From: Anaerolineales bacterium
GTDB taxonomy: Bacteria; Chloroflexota; Anaerolineae; Anaerolineales; Villigracilaceae
Reading direction: 5' to 3'
DNA length: 21,646 nucleotides
Assembly: GCA_025966435.1 (NCBI GenBank)
Contig: JAICRQ010000006.1
Coordinates: forward strand, 1-21,646
Below the pieces are notes generated by a model, which saw nothing but the letters and a program-made list of their open reading frames with translations, had not been told where the DNA came from and did not search any database. The position numbers were made by a program, and so were the translations under genes. Below are positions 10,888-18,985 of this stretch, in pieces. Positions within the stretch are counted from its first letter, which is position 1, and every line of letters begins with the position of its first letter.

Positions 10888-11080
10888 CGTTTACGCCAAT
10901 AAAGCCGCCTTACCAGAACCGCAAAGCCCAGGAATGACCAGCGGATCGATTTTCTCCTACGTAGATGTGTTATGTGGGGACGTTTCACCCACAAAACTGG
11001 ATCGTAAAATCCCAATCGTCCTTGAGAAGAATAGATACTTACCCGGTTGCGGCAGGCAAGTATCTTTCATGCATGACCCT
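10888..11080. other. Non-coding stretch upstream of the metzincin gene
   Basis: No coding region supported on either strand. It holds two hairpins: 10973-10993 (TGTGGG/CCCACA, 9-nt loop) and the stronger one at 11033-11065. It probably combines the gene's upstream control region with eroded sequence from the pseudogene next to it. No known riboswitch was recognised. Confidence 0.5.
11033..11065 (-). repeat. Hairpin of unknown role upstream of the metzincin gene
   Basis: AGATACTT (11033-11040) pairs with AAGTATCT (11058-11065). On the minus strand the stem extends to 11 bp (AGATACTTGCC with GGTAAGTATCT, one G-U pair) around an 11-nt loop. It is followed by ATTCTTCTC, a poor U-tract, so a terminator is possible but not clear. 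Confidence 0.4.
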
Positions 11081-11311
11081 TTAGGATGAGAAAAGGTTAC
11101 AGGTAGGAGGAGGGTAAAGCAGTTGGTTGGACTCATCGCCGGCATTGGCGATAAAGATGGGCTGGACGAGACCGGTCACCGCTTCTCGGAACACGATGTT
11201 CGACGGATTGAAGACCATTTGTGGGCTGGCGACGGGTTACTCGGTAGTATTAATGAATATCAAGAAGGGAATGACAGAAGCCAAAAATCGGTACATGCTA
11301 GTAATTCTCAT
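11081..11311 (-). pseudogene. Remnant of a secreted sorbosone/glucose-dehydrogenase-like gene (5' end only)
   Basis: On the minus strand, ATG 11311 (with AAAGGA about 6 nt upstream) begins a signal-peptide-like segment: M-R-I-T-S-M-Y-R-F-L-A-S-V-I-P-F-L-I-F-I, then N-T-T-E. An in-frame TAA follows at 11239-11237. Reading through it in the same frame gives P-V-A-S-P-Q-M-V, then I-V-F-R-E-A-V-T-G-L-V-Q-P-I-F-I, then A-N-A-G-D-E-S-N-Q-L. That resembles the first beta strands of exported sorbosone-dehydrogenase-type propellers (G-L-x-x-P-x-x-I-x-x-A-G-D-G-S-x-R-L-F). Similarity stops after that and the frame ends at TAA 11083-11081, so over 90% of such a gene is missing. The family match is from memory of the motif. 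Alternatively the 24-codon ORF before the stop could be an unrelated small peptide. Confidence 0.5.
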
Positions 11312-11443
11312 TTGTCATCCTTTACATATTGGAACGGCTGATTTCATCAGTTTCCTGAGAGCTTATCACCCTGTGTGAATTTCATAGAATGGCTCATAGA
11401 GGCATGATGGGTTTTCGTATCTCTCGTTCCTACCCAAAGAATC

Positions 11444-11478
11444 AAAAAGGCTGCCCGAATCATGATTCGGGCAGCCTT
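11444..11478 (-). terminator. Terminator of the giant M4 protease gene
   Basis: A perfect 32-nt palindrome: AAGGCTGCCCGAATCA (11447-11462) is the exact reverse complement of TGATTCGGGCAGCCTT (11463-11478). On the minus strand it begins 19 nt after the stop codon and runs into TTTTTGAT, a good U-tract. Confidence 0.88.
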
Positions 11479-11497
11479 GCTTTAAGGGTTCCTGGAT

Positions 11498-14400
11498 TTA
11501 TGGCACACCAAAGCGTAACTGAGTATCCAGATGCACATTGTTGTACCAGGGCAGCCAGTACGTCGTGTCCAATTGATGATTCGGCAATGCCATCATCTCC
11601 GAGAAGCTGGTGTTCACGCCCCTGACTTTATAAATCACCCGCTCCGCTGCGACGATCGGCACATCGCTAACAATCTGTACTGGACCACTGTTGATCCCAA
11701 AGAAACTCTGCCGAGAACTTTCCCCTACGAGCAATTCAAAAGGACTGCCCGGCGCCTCCTGCCCGTTAATGTAAACATGCACAGTCGCGGGTGAATTACT
11801 TACATTGGCAAATCGGAGCTGCGTATCCAAGTCCATATTGTTGTACCACGGCAGCCAGTAAGTATTATCCACTTGGCTGCTTGGAAGAGCCATCATCTCC
11901 GAAAAGCTCGTCTGGACCCCTTGCACTTTGTAGATCACCCGCTCCGCAGCGACGATGTCCTGATCACTGACGATCTGTACCGGTCCGTCATTCACACCCG
12001 GGAAGCTGACCCGTGTGCTCTCGCCAGCCAGGAGGGTAATCCCGCTAGCGGGAGTGACCTCATCCTCCCCAATGAACACATGCACAGTGGCTGTTGATTC
12101 GCTCACGTTCCCGATGCGCAGCTGGGTATCCAAGTCGACATTGTTATACCAGGGCAGCCAATAGGTGCTATCCAACTGGCTTTCTGGCAATGCCATCATC
12201 TCCGAGAAGCTGGTGTGTAGACCTTTGACTTTGTAGATCACCCGCTCCGCAGGTACGATCTTCTGATCACTGACGACCTGCACCGGCCCATCGTTCACAC
12301 CGGCATAGCTCACACGCGTGCTCTCCCCGGCTGCCAGGTCGAACGAAGGCATTTCCACGCCGCCGATGGTCACGGTGACTGTGGTAGGGTTGTCCGTCGC
12401 ATTGGCGATGCGCAGTTGGGTATTCAGGTTCACATTGTTGTACCAGGGCAGCCAATAAGTAGTATCCAATTGGTTATTCGGCAATGCCATCATTTCGGAG
12501 AAGCTTGTCTGGATACCATTAATCTTATAGATCGAACGTTCGGCACTTACAAATGGAACGCCGTTTGTACTGAGCAATTTCACGGGGCCGCTGTTCATCC
12601 CGAGGTGATTTTCACGCAGGGTTTCTCCCTGCGCCAGGGAATAGCTTCCCAGAGGAGTGACGCCGATGAAAGTTTGTAGGTGGGTTGTTCCATCCGGTAG
12701 TGTAGAGCCGGTGGTAAAGCTTCTCCAATTCTGGTTATCTGCCTCTATCCTCCCGGCTGCGTTGACAGCTCGAACCTGCCAGTAGTAGGTAGTGTTTGGA
12801 CCCAGGTTGGAAATGCCAACAATAAAGCTTTGTGCAGTATTCCAGGTACGATTGCACTGGTTATCGTTGATCACATCATAACAATATTCGTAATATTCTG
12901 CATTGAGACTGGTATTCCAGCTCAGGAATGTGCTGAGGTCGATCCCTGAGCCTCCATCGGAGGGGAAAGTCTTGTTAAACGCACCCGGCGACGAGACACA
13001 GCTATAAACCTTGACATTATCTACCCACCACCCCCAAGCCGAAACGGCTTCATCCAAGCCCATGCGCCAGCGAAAGACGACGCTCTCTCCTGCGAGAGAG
13101 GCAAGGTTCAGCCTGGTACTGATATACCCGTGGCTGCTGCCGACGAAGGCGGAACGCCCGGATAGGGGGTTGCCGGCACCCGTGAACAGAACCCCCTTAT
13201 ACCCGTTGTAATCGATCAGGGGACCCGCGTCTACTGCATAGTCTCCACCCAGAACGCTATATTCGAGCACCCCTCCATCAAAGTTGTATAAGGTCGGGTC
13301 TCCCGCGTTATATCCTGTTTCAAACCCGTAAGCATGATCAAAGCGTAAATAGGCATTTTCAGGGATATGAATAGATAAATACGACTCGGCAACTGCATCT
13401 GTAACTGTCCCGGGATAGTCATCCGCATACAATGAGTGATTGCCGGATTTCGCGTAAGACCCAAGGACGGAATCCAGTTGCCAGCGACCATGGAGCGACC
13501 AGTTCCCGGTTCCTGCTTCAAGATCATCCTCAAAAATGATAAGAGGGACAAGGTTGGCAGGACAGAACGGGGACTCAGTATTGAAATTGGGCGCAGGCTG
13601 CCCGTTCATCTCTACAGCATCGATAGCATCCTTGACTTCAGAACAGTTTCCAACCGTGATGCCCTTCTGCCCTAGCAGGTTTTTGCAAGCTTGCAGGAGG
13701 GCATAATACAGATCCGAGTAATCTGCACCGGACGATAACAGATTACTGCTGGCTTCATAGTAAATTGCAGCGGTCTTCGCCCAGCCAAGGGCCGTCACAG
13801 TCTTGCCGTTGAAACTGCCTCCTTCCACCATCAGGAAAACCGCTTTGTTATTCACGCCACTATTGGTGTGAATACCACCACTGTCCTCCTCGCCTTCATA
13901 ATAGTGAGGGCTGGAGATCTTATCCGGATCACCGAACGCTGCGGGATTGCGCATGTCGCGCAAGGCGCCCAACCCGGAGACATCTTCGCCGATTTGCCAT
14001 TTGACCCCTGCGGCATCGTTGCCCTGCCCGTTGGTCTGGTCATAGAACTCCCCCCACAGGTCTGAGAACGATTCGTTGATCGCGCCTGACTGGTAATAGT
14101 AGAACAGGCTGGACTCATGTTGGGTCACTCCGTGTGTTAACTCGTGCCCTACCACATCGTCTGCCAGCGGGAAGCCGTAAGCATCCCCATACACCATCTG
14201 CTCTCCCGACCAGAAGGCATTGTCATATCCAGAGTCATAATGCACGGTGGAGACAATCGTCATGCCGCTGTTGTTGATGCTGTTGCGGTAATGGTGAGCG
14301 GCATACAAGTTGGATATCCCCAGTGCATACCGATGTGCTGCCCGTGCATGAGGATCGCCGGCAGTGCAGTTTGGGTCTGCCTGATTACAAACCAAAACAC

Positions 14401-17400
14401 CGGGAAGCGATAAATCATTATGGGCTGTATAGGTGCTGACCAAAGGCACATAAGTCTGAGAGAGAGATCCTTCAAATGCGCCGATGTCACAACGAGTGCC
14501 CACGGGCCTGGAAACGCCACGCTGATCTGCTGCAAAACAGGCATCTGAGCTGCTGCCCGGAGCATCCGGATTCCCTGCATCCATGGCAGGGCTTCCGATG
14601 TATAGCGCGTGGGTCAAATGCAGGCCGCCATTCGGCTGCAGAGGCGTAAGCCGAGGATCGATTGGGATTGCCGCCGTACCGACTTTATCGCCAGTTGTTG
14701 CGATAAATGTACAGCCTGAATTGTTTCCGATCAGGTTATATCCGGCGCTCCCCAGTGTTCCGTAACAGTCTGTGCCGGAAAAGATAACACTGTTGCGAGC
14801 GACAATACTGTTTTTTAATTCTTCTCCGTTAAGACCATGATGATAGATCCCGCCACCATAGTAGGCCGAATTGTCACTGATAGTGCTGTTATTTATTGTC
14901 AATTTGCCTTCGTTGTAAATTCCACCGCCGTAATAACCAAAATTATTGCTGATGGTACTATTCTGCAGCGTCAATGTACCGAAGGTATTATAAATACCGC
15001 CGCCCCCGCCATTTCCCGTGTTGTGACTGACCGTTGTATTAATCAAGGTTAGGGTGCCGTGGCTGAAAATTCCGCCGCCATGATCAGCTCTATTGTTTTG
15101 AATCGAGCTATTCGTAACAGTCAGAATGATATTAAGGCCAGGGATGTAAATTGCTCCTCCGGAATGATGCCGACTGTTCCTGATAATGAACCGGTCGATG
15201 GCGGTTTCCACCGTTGTTTCCATATAGACCCCTGGGCGAATATATTGTCCATCGAGGGTAGAAAACCCGGTTTGGGAAGTAAAACCTGTATTCCAGCCCC
15301 CGGACAGTGTGAGACCTTTCTCGAGGTGAACCATCGTAAAATAGGTACCTGCAGCAATGAGAATCGTATCATTATCGACTGCTTTATCGACGGCCGCCTG
15401 AATGGTGGCACAGGGAGCAGAGGGTAGCAAACAGGAATTTGAATCATTTCCTATCGTCGCGACATAGAACGCGAAGTTTTGAAGGCTGACATCGACATTT
15501 CCTGCGCCATTCGCAGAAGCAGTAACGGTATACACTCCCAAACTACTGTTCGCGGTAAATCGTGGGGCCGTTGCGATACCGTTCGTATCTGTCATGATCG
15601 TTGTAGTCTTGGTACCGGTGTCAGCAAATAGCCCACTGGGGCCCAGGCTGGGAGCCATGAAGGTAATACTGATATGGGGAACCAGGTTATCTGTGCTGTC
15701 TAATGCTACGACTTTGAAAGGTGTAGCGAAGGTAAGCCTTGGCGCGGCACGTTGATGATTCCCACCGACAATTTCAAGCCTGGCAAGAGACCCTGGAGCC
15801 ATGTATTCATACGCTCCGATGTCACAGCCGCTTCCCTGAAGGCGAGCGACACCACGCTGATCTACCGGTGGACAGGAAACTGCGGCATTGATCGCAGGAC
15901 TGTCCACAAACAATGGAAAATACCCATTGGAAAGCAGAGGGCCAAGCTTTGGATCCATTCCCACTTGATCACTTGCTTGCACCTCGAGATTACAGTGGAT
16001 CGTTGTGCCGATCATATTATGACCCGCAGATGTAATCAGCCCATCGCAATCACTCGGATTTCGGATCGATCCCAGATTGCCATAAAGGATACTGTTCTGA
16101 ATGGTGACAGAGCCGACGGAATTATTGATACCACCTGCTGTGTTGCTAGTACTCGCATTATTGGCAATCGTAGAATTTAGAATTGTCAATGTCCCCTGGT
16201 TCAAGATGGCACCCCAGCCTCCCCGATTATTGCTGATCGTGCTGTTCACGAAGGAAAGTATGCCACAATTTACGATAGAGCCTGACATTCCTGTGATCGA
16301 ACTTTGGCGCAGGGTGACCTGATTCGTGCAGTCAATGGATAGAGGATCTCTGCCATTTCGAAGTATCAAACGTTCAACAACGCTGTCCTTTGTAAATTGA
16401 ATTAGGTGGGACGCAGTTCCATGACCGTCTAGGATAGAAAATCCTGCTTGATGATCGAAGCTAGAATCCCAACCACCGAGAATTGTTAAGCGTTTCGTAA
16501 CCTTTACATTCGCAGCCTCACCTTGAAAGACTCCCACAGAAACGTAAATCGTATCCCCATTGCTTGCCTTCTCGATTGCGCCGTTGATGGTCGCACAGGG
16601 AGTGGCTGGCGTCAGGCAATCGTTGATGTCACTGCCAGTGGGGGCAACAGTCCAGAACCCATTGTGGAGAGGAAAGTCCACCGAGGCAACGCCAGTTGCA
16701 GAAGCAACGACTGTATAAGCTCCTAGAACAGTATTCGCGGTAAAGGTAGATGTGGTGGCGATGCCGTTGGCATCTGTCACGACGGTCGTGATCTGCGTAC
16801 CAGTCGCGGCAAAGGTTCCGCTGGGGCCGCTGGCCGGAGCCGTAAAGGTGACGCTTGCGTTGGGAACGGGCTTATTTTGACCATCCAGCATGATCACTTG
16901 GAGAGGATGCAGGAAGGCAAGCCCTGGACGTACATACTGGCCGTCACCGCTGTAAACGAAAATGCGGGTGAAGCCGCCCGGGGCATCGTATTCATACGCG
17001 CCGATATCACAGCGTGCGCCAACCGGGCGGGTTATGCCGCGCACATCCGCCGCCAGACAGGCGTTCCCATCGCTGCCAGGCGCGACCGGATTGCCAGCAT
17101 CAATCGCGGGGCTGATTCCCTGCAGGGGATGGTAGCCCGGAGACCCGATCAACGTGCCTAACCTCGGGTCGATATCGGTCAGGTCGCCGGTTGTGGGTGT
17201 GAACTCGCAATCTTTAGAATTGCCGATCAGGTTGTACCCCGCCGTGAGAACAGGACCTATACAATCCGGTCCCTGATCCTGGAATGTGGATGAGTTTCCC
17301 GCGACAATCGTATTTTTCAGTGTGATGGTGCCACTATGGCTAACCATCCCGCCACTGTAGAGTCCTATATTGTCGCTGATCGTGCTGTTGTTGAAGATCG

Positions 17401-18808
17401 CTGTTCCATCCCCTGTGTTATAAAGACCCGTGCCGCCGTTGCCGCTGATTGTGACATTGTTCATGACCGCGCCGCCGGCGTTTAAGATCCCACCCCCTGT
17501 GTTATTGTCGATGGTGCTGTTGTTGATCACAACCGCGGTCCCCATGTAATAGTTATAGATGCCGGTTCCGTTGTTGTTGCTGATGGCACTGGAATTGATT
17601 GTCAGCTGGCCCAAGTTAAAGATGCCAGCAGCTGACCCACTATTCCCGTTCTGCATGACCATTCGCTCGATCGTGGCGATTACGCCACTATTCACCCTCA
17701 GTGCCCCGCGCGCGCCTTGCCCGTCAATCGTGGACTGCCCACCTTGTGTAATAAAACTCGCATTCCATCCCCCGGAGAGAGTAATACTCTGATTAATCAG
17801 CACGACTTCATCTCCTATGCCTGTATAAGTTCCAACAGCAATCTTGATCGCATCGCCAGCGCTTGCTTTTCCTATCGCGCCGTTGATTGTGGCACACGGA
17901 TTACTTGGGCTGGAACACGAGTTCGCATCATTTCCCGTGATAGAGACGTACCAGGTTGCTCCCATAAGGGTATGCATGTGATTAGCATTTAGATCATTTG
18001 TGTTGTCGGTTTTATTTGGTTGCAGATCCGTAGGGGATGAGAAAATGATGGGTTGACTTAGCTTTATATACTCTGGAGTTTCCCATACCGTATCAATCTG
18101 ATTAAAGTGCAGGCTGATACCCCCTCTGTGCGCATTGACCAGCACCAGTTCGCGGACAGGCACACTTGCATCTTTTGGTGTCAGGTCCATACGCCAGACA
18201 AGCTCAACCGGACGGGTGCTTGCTCGTAAGAGGCTTTCATCGTAGATCCATAATTCGGGCTCGGAAGCGGCTAAATCTTCCAGAGTCTTTTGATACCATT
18301 TCGCCACAGCCTGGAGCGCAATCGTCTTAGCTCGACCAGAGTCAATCTTCGGCTGGGTAGAGAGCGAAAGATCAGTTGATACCTCACCGTTCATTGAATA
18401 CAGATCGCCCTGCTCATTTGTATGGACAATCAATTCGCCGCCCATGACTGGGATGCCTTGATAGTGCTGTTGGTAGCGAGCAGTTATACGTCCATCTTCT
18501 GAATGATTGGACTTCATTTCTTTGAGATCCCGCTCAGGGTTTTTCAAGCCAAATTCCGGGGCAAAGCGTTTAGCAAGCGCCATCGCCGGATCCTGAGGGT
18601 GGATAAAAATCCCCAATGCTTTCGATGCGGACAGCGCTTGGCCACTCTCAGATTTAAGGAAGTTAACCTTGCCTGTCTGCGGGTTGACCTCGCGCTTCAG
18701 CCCATCATCTCCCTGTGCGGCAGCAGGAGCGAATGGAAAAGCAGAAAAAAGGATTGTGATAATGACAATGTTGGAGATAACCTGAAAAAGCCTGCGATGC
18801 ATAACCAT
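11498..18808 (-). CDS. Giant secreted thermolysin-family (M4) protease with beta-helix block between propeptide and catalytic domain
   Basis: A 2436-residue exported zinc protease. ATG 18808 has GGGAGA (18815-18820) 6 nt upstream. Order: signal peptide (1-31, cut near A-P-A-A-A); FTP propeptide with Y-Q-G-I-P-V-M-G-G-E-L (116-126); PepSY-like part (154-238); three right-handed beta-helix modules (about 283-607, 718-1002, 1113-1448) alternating with two Ig-like domains (608-717, 1003-1112); M4 catalytic domain (about 1452-1748) with H-E-L-T-H (1555-1559), third zinc ligand E1579 in N-E-S-F-S-D and catalytic H1647 in G-G-I-H-T-N-S-G; jelly-roll/MAM-like domain (about 1757-1937); one fibronectin III domain (about 1941-2034); four WYNN repeats (2044-2436) ending R-F-G-V-P. 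All key protease residues are present. M4 enzymes normally cut off their own propeptide, so the beta-helix block sits where maturation would occur. Likely role: surface or matrix protein degradation. Confidence 0.92.
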   Translation of the reverse strand: MVMHRRLFQVISNIVIITILFSAFPFAPAAAQGDDGLKREVNPQTGKVNFLKSESGQALSASKALGIFIHPQDPAMALAKRFAPEFGLKNPERDLKEMKSNHSEDGRITARYQQHYQGIPVMGGELIVHTNEQGDLYSMNGEVSTDLSLSTQPKIDSGRAKTIALQAVAKWYQKTLEDLAASEPELWIYDESLLRASTRPVELVWRMDLTPKDASVPVRELVLVNAHRGGISLHFNQIDTVWETPEYIKLSQPIIFSSPTDLQPNKTDNTNDLNANHMHTLMGATWYVSITGNDANSCSSPSNPCATINGAIGKASAGDAIKIAVGTYTGIGDEVVLINQSITLSGGWNASFITQGGQSTIDGQGARGALRVNSGVIATIERMVMQNGNSGSAAGIFNLGQLTINSSAISNNNGTGIYNYYMGTAVVINNSTIDNNTGGGILNAGGAVMNNVTISGNGGTGLYNTGDGTAIFNNSTISDNIGLYSGGMVSHSGTITLKNTIVAGNSSTFQDQGPDCIGPVLTAGYNLIGNSKDCEFTPTTGDLTDIDPRLGTLIGSPGYHPLQGISPAIDAGNPVAPGSDGNACLAADVRGITRPVGARCDIGAYEYDAPGGFTRIFVYSGDGQYVRPGLAFLHPLQVIMLDGQNKPVPNASVTFTAPASGPSGTFAATGTQITTVVTDANGIATTSTFTANTVLGAYTVVASATGVASVDFPLHNGFWTVAPTGSDINDCLTPATPCATINGAIEKASNGDTIYVSVGVFQGEAANVKVTKRLTILGGWDSSFDHQAGFSILDGHGTASHLIQFTKDSVVERLILRNGRDPLSIDCTNQVTLRQSSITGMSGSIVNCGILSFVNSTISNNRGGWGAILNQGTLTILNSTIANNASTSNTAGGINNSVGSVTIQNSILYGNLGSIRNPSDCDGLITSAGHNMIGTTIHCNLEVQASDQVGMDPKLGPLLSNGYFPLFVDSPAINAAVSCPPVDQRGVARLQGSGCDIGAYEYMAPGSLARLEIVGGNHQRAAPRLTFATPFKVVALDSTDNLVPHISITFMAPSLGPSGLFADTGTKTTTIMTDTNGIATAPRFTANSSLGVYTVTASANGAGNVDVSLQNFAFYVATIGNDSNSCLLPSAPCATIQAAVDKAVDNDTILIAAGTYFTMVHLEKGLTLSGGWNTGFTSQTGFSTLDGQYIRPGVYMETTVETAIDRFIIRNSRHHSGGAIYIPGLNIILTVTNSSIQNNRADHGGGIFSHGTLTLINTTVSHNTGNGGGGGIYNTFGTLTLQNSTISNNFGYYGGGIYNEGKLTINNSTISDNSAYYGGGIYHHGLNGEELKNSIVARNSVIFSGTDCYGTLGSAGYNLIGNNSGCTFIATTGDKVGTAAIPIDPRLTPLQPNGGLHLTHALYIGSPAMDAGNPDAPGSSSDACFAADQRGVSRPVGTRCDIGAFEGSLSQTYVPLVSTYTAHNDLSLPGVLVCNQADPNCTAGDPHARAAHRYALGISNLYAAHHYRNSINNSGMTIVSTVHYDSGYDNAFWSGEQMVYGDAYGFPLADDVVGHELTHGVTQHESSLFYYYQSGAINESFSDLWGEFYDQTNGQGNDAAGVKWQIGEDVSGLGALRDMRNPAAFGDPDKISSPHYYEGEEDSGGIHTNSGVNNKAVFLMVEGGSFNGKTVTALGWAKTAAIYYEASSNLLSSGADYSDLYYALLQACKNLLGQKGITVGNCSEVKDAIDAVEMNGQPAPNFNTESPFCPANLVPLIIFEDDLEAGTGNWSLHGRWQLDSVLGSYAKSGNHSLYADDYPGTVTDAVAESYLSIHIPENAYLRFDHAYGFETGYNAGDPTLYNFDGGVLEYSVLGGDYAVDAGPLIDYNGYKGVLFTGAGNPLSGRSAFVGSSHGYISTRLNLASLAGESVVFRWRMGLDEAVSAWGWWVDNVKVYSCVSSPGAFNKTFPSDGGSGIDLSTFLSWNTSLNAEYYEYCYDVINDNQCNRTWNTAQSFIVGISNLGPNTTYYWQVRAVNAAGRIEADNQNWRSFTTGSTLPDGTTHLQTFIGVTPLGSYSLAQGETLRENHLGMNSGPVKLLSTNGVPFVSAERSIYKINGIQTSFSEMMALPNNQLDTTYWLPWYNNVNLNTQLRIANATDNPTTVTVTIGGVEMPSFDLAAGESTRVSYAGVNDGPVQVVSDQKIVPAERVIYKVKGLHTSFSEMMALPESQLDSTYWLPWYNNVDLDTQLRIGNVSESTATVHVFIGEDEVTPASGITLLAGESTRVSFPGVNDGPVQIVSDQDIVAAERVIYKVQGVQTSFSEMMALPSSQVDNTYWLPWYNNMDLDTQLRFANVSNSPATVHVYINGQEAPGSPFELLVGESSRQSFFGINSGPVQIVSDVPIVAAERVIYKVRGVNTSFSEMMALPNHQLDTTYWLPWYNNVHLDTQLRFGVP
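11501..12679 (-). repeat. Four-unit WYNN repeat array of the giant M4 protease
   Basis: Residues 2044-2436. The P-W-Y-N-N tryptophan falls at 2122, 2220, 2321 and 2421, giving periods of 98, 101 and 100 residues. Unit 1 is the variant type (S-T-N-G-V-P-F-V-S-A-E-R); units 2-4 carry V-S-D-x-x-I-V-x-A-E-R-V-I-Y-K-V. Unit 3 contains a small insertion (V-T-P-A-S-G-I-T-L-L), shared with two units of the neighbouring M4 paralogue. Confidence 0.9.
14465..17962 (-). other. Beta-helix / Ig-like insertion block inside the M4 protease gene
   Basis: Encodes residues 283-1448. Each beta-helix module opens with a paired-Cys cap (C-x(6-7)-P-C-A-T-I), then G-G-W-x-x-x-F and L/I-D-G, followed by rungs of the N-S-T-I-S-x-N type and a close of R-G-V/I-x-R, C-D-I-G-A-Y/F-E, as in choice-of-anchor-Q and Pmp-like proteins. 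Ig-like linkers share S-V/I-T-F-x-A-P, G-P-S-G-x-F-A and D-x-N-G-I-A-T. Module 2 is degenerate in its closing motif (C-P-P-V-D-Q-R-G-V-A-R-L). The block starts about 45 residues after the PepSY-like part and ends directly before the M4 domain opening (S-T-Y-T-A-H-N-D-L-S-L-P-G). Confidence 0.8.
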
Positions 18809-18862
18809 GTAGAATCTCCCTGAACAACAATGCTTTCCTAAAAATCTTTGCTCGGCTTTTTC

Positions 18863-18891
18863 AGAATATCAAAGCTTAGGCGGTAAGTCAA
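18863..18891 (-). promoter_or_regulatory. Putative promoter of the giant M4 protease gene
   Basis: On the minus strand, TTGACT (18891-18886) and TATTCT (18868-18863) are separated by exactly 17 nt, a good housekeeping-type match. Transcription would begin about 45-50 nt before the start codon. Lying downstream of the terminator of the preceding gene, it makes this gene its own transcription unit. Confidence 0.65.
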
Positions 18892-18916
18892 TTAAGAAAA
18901 GGTTACACTTTTAGCT

Positions 18917-18961
18917 CAAAAAAACAGGACTGTCCCGATTGAGTCAGGACAGTCCTGTTTT
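18917..18961 (-). terminator. Terminator of the second M4 protease gene
   Basis: 15-bp stem, AAAACAGGACTGTCC (18921-18935) with GGACAGTCCTGTTTT (18947-18961), and an 11-nt loop. On the minus strand it begins 24 nt after the stop at 18986 and runs into a TTTTTTTGAG tract. Confidence 0.88.
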
Positions 18962-18985
18962 GAAATCTTGAAGAGATAGCCTGGT

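Noticed and set aside
10973..10993. 6-bp hairpin TGTGGG/CCCACA with 9-nt loop
   Set aside because: Short and without a U-tract; could easily be chance, so kept only as a note in the non-coding stretch.
11237..11239. In-frame TAA in the small minus-strand frame as a recoded or programmed read-through stop
   Set aside because: TAA recoding is very unlikely, and the frame ends soon after without completing a domain, so decay is the simpler reading.
10835..11625. Short plus-strand frames in and around the intergenic gap, e.g. 11123-11341
   Set aside because: No ribosome sites or family similarity; part of the stretch is better explained by the minus-strand pseudogene remnant.
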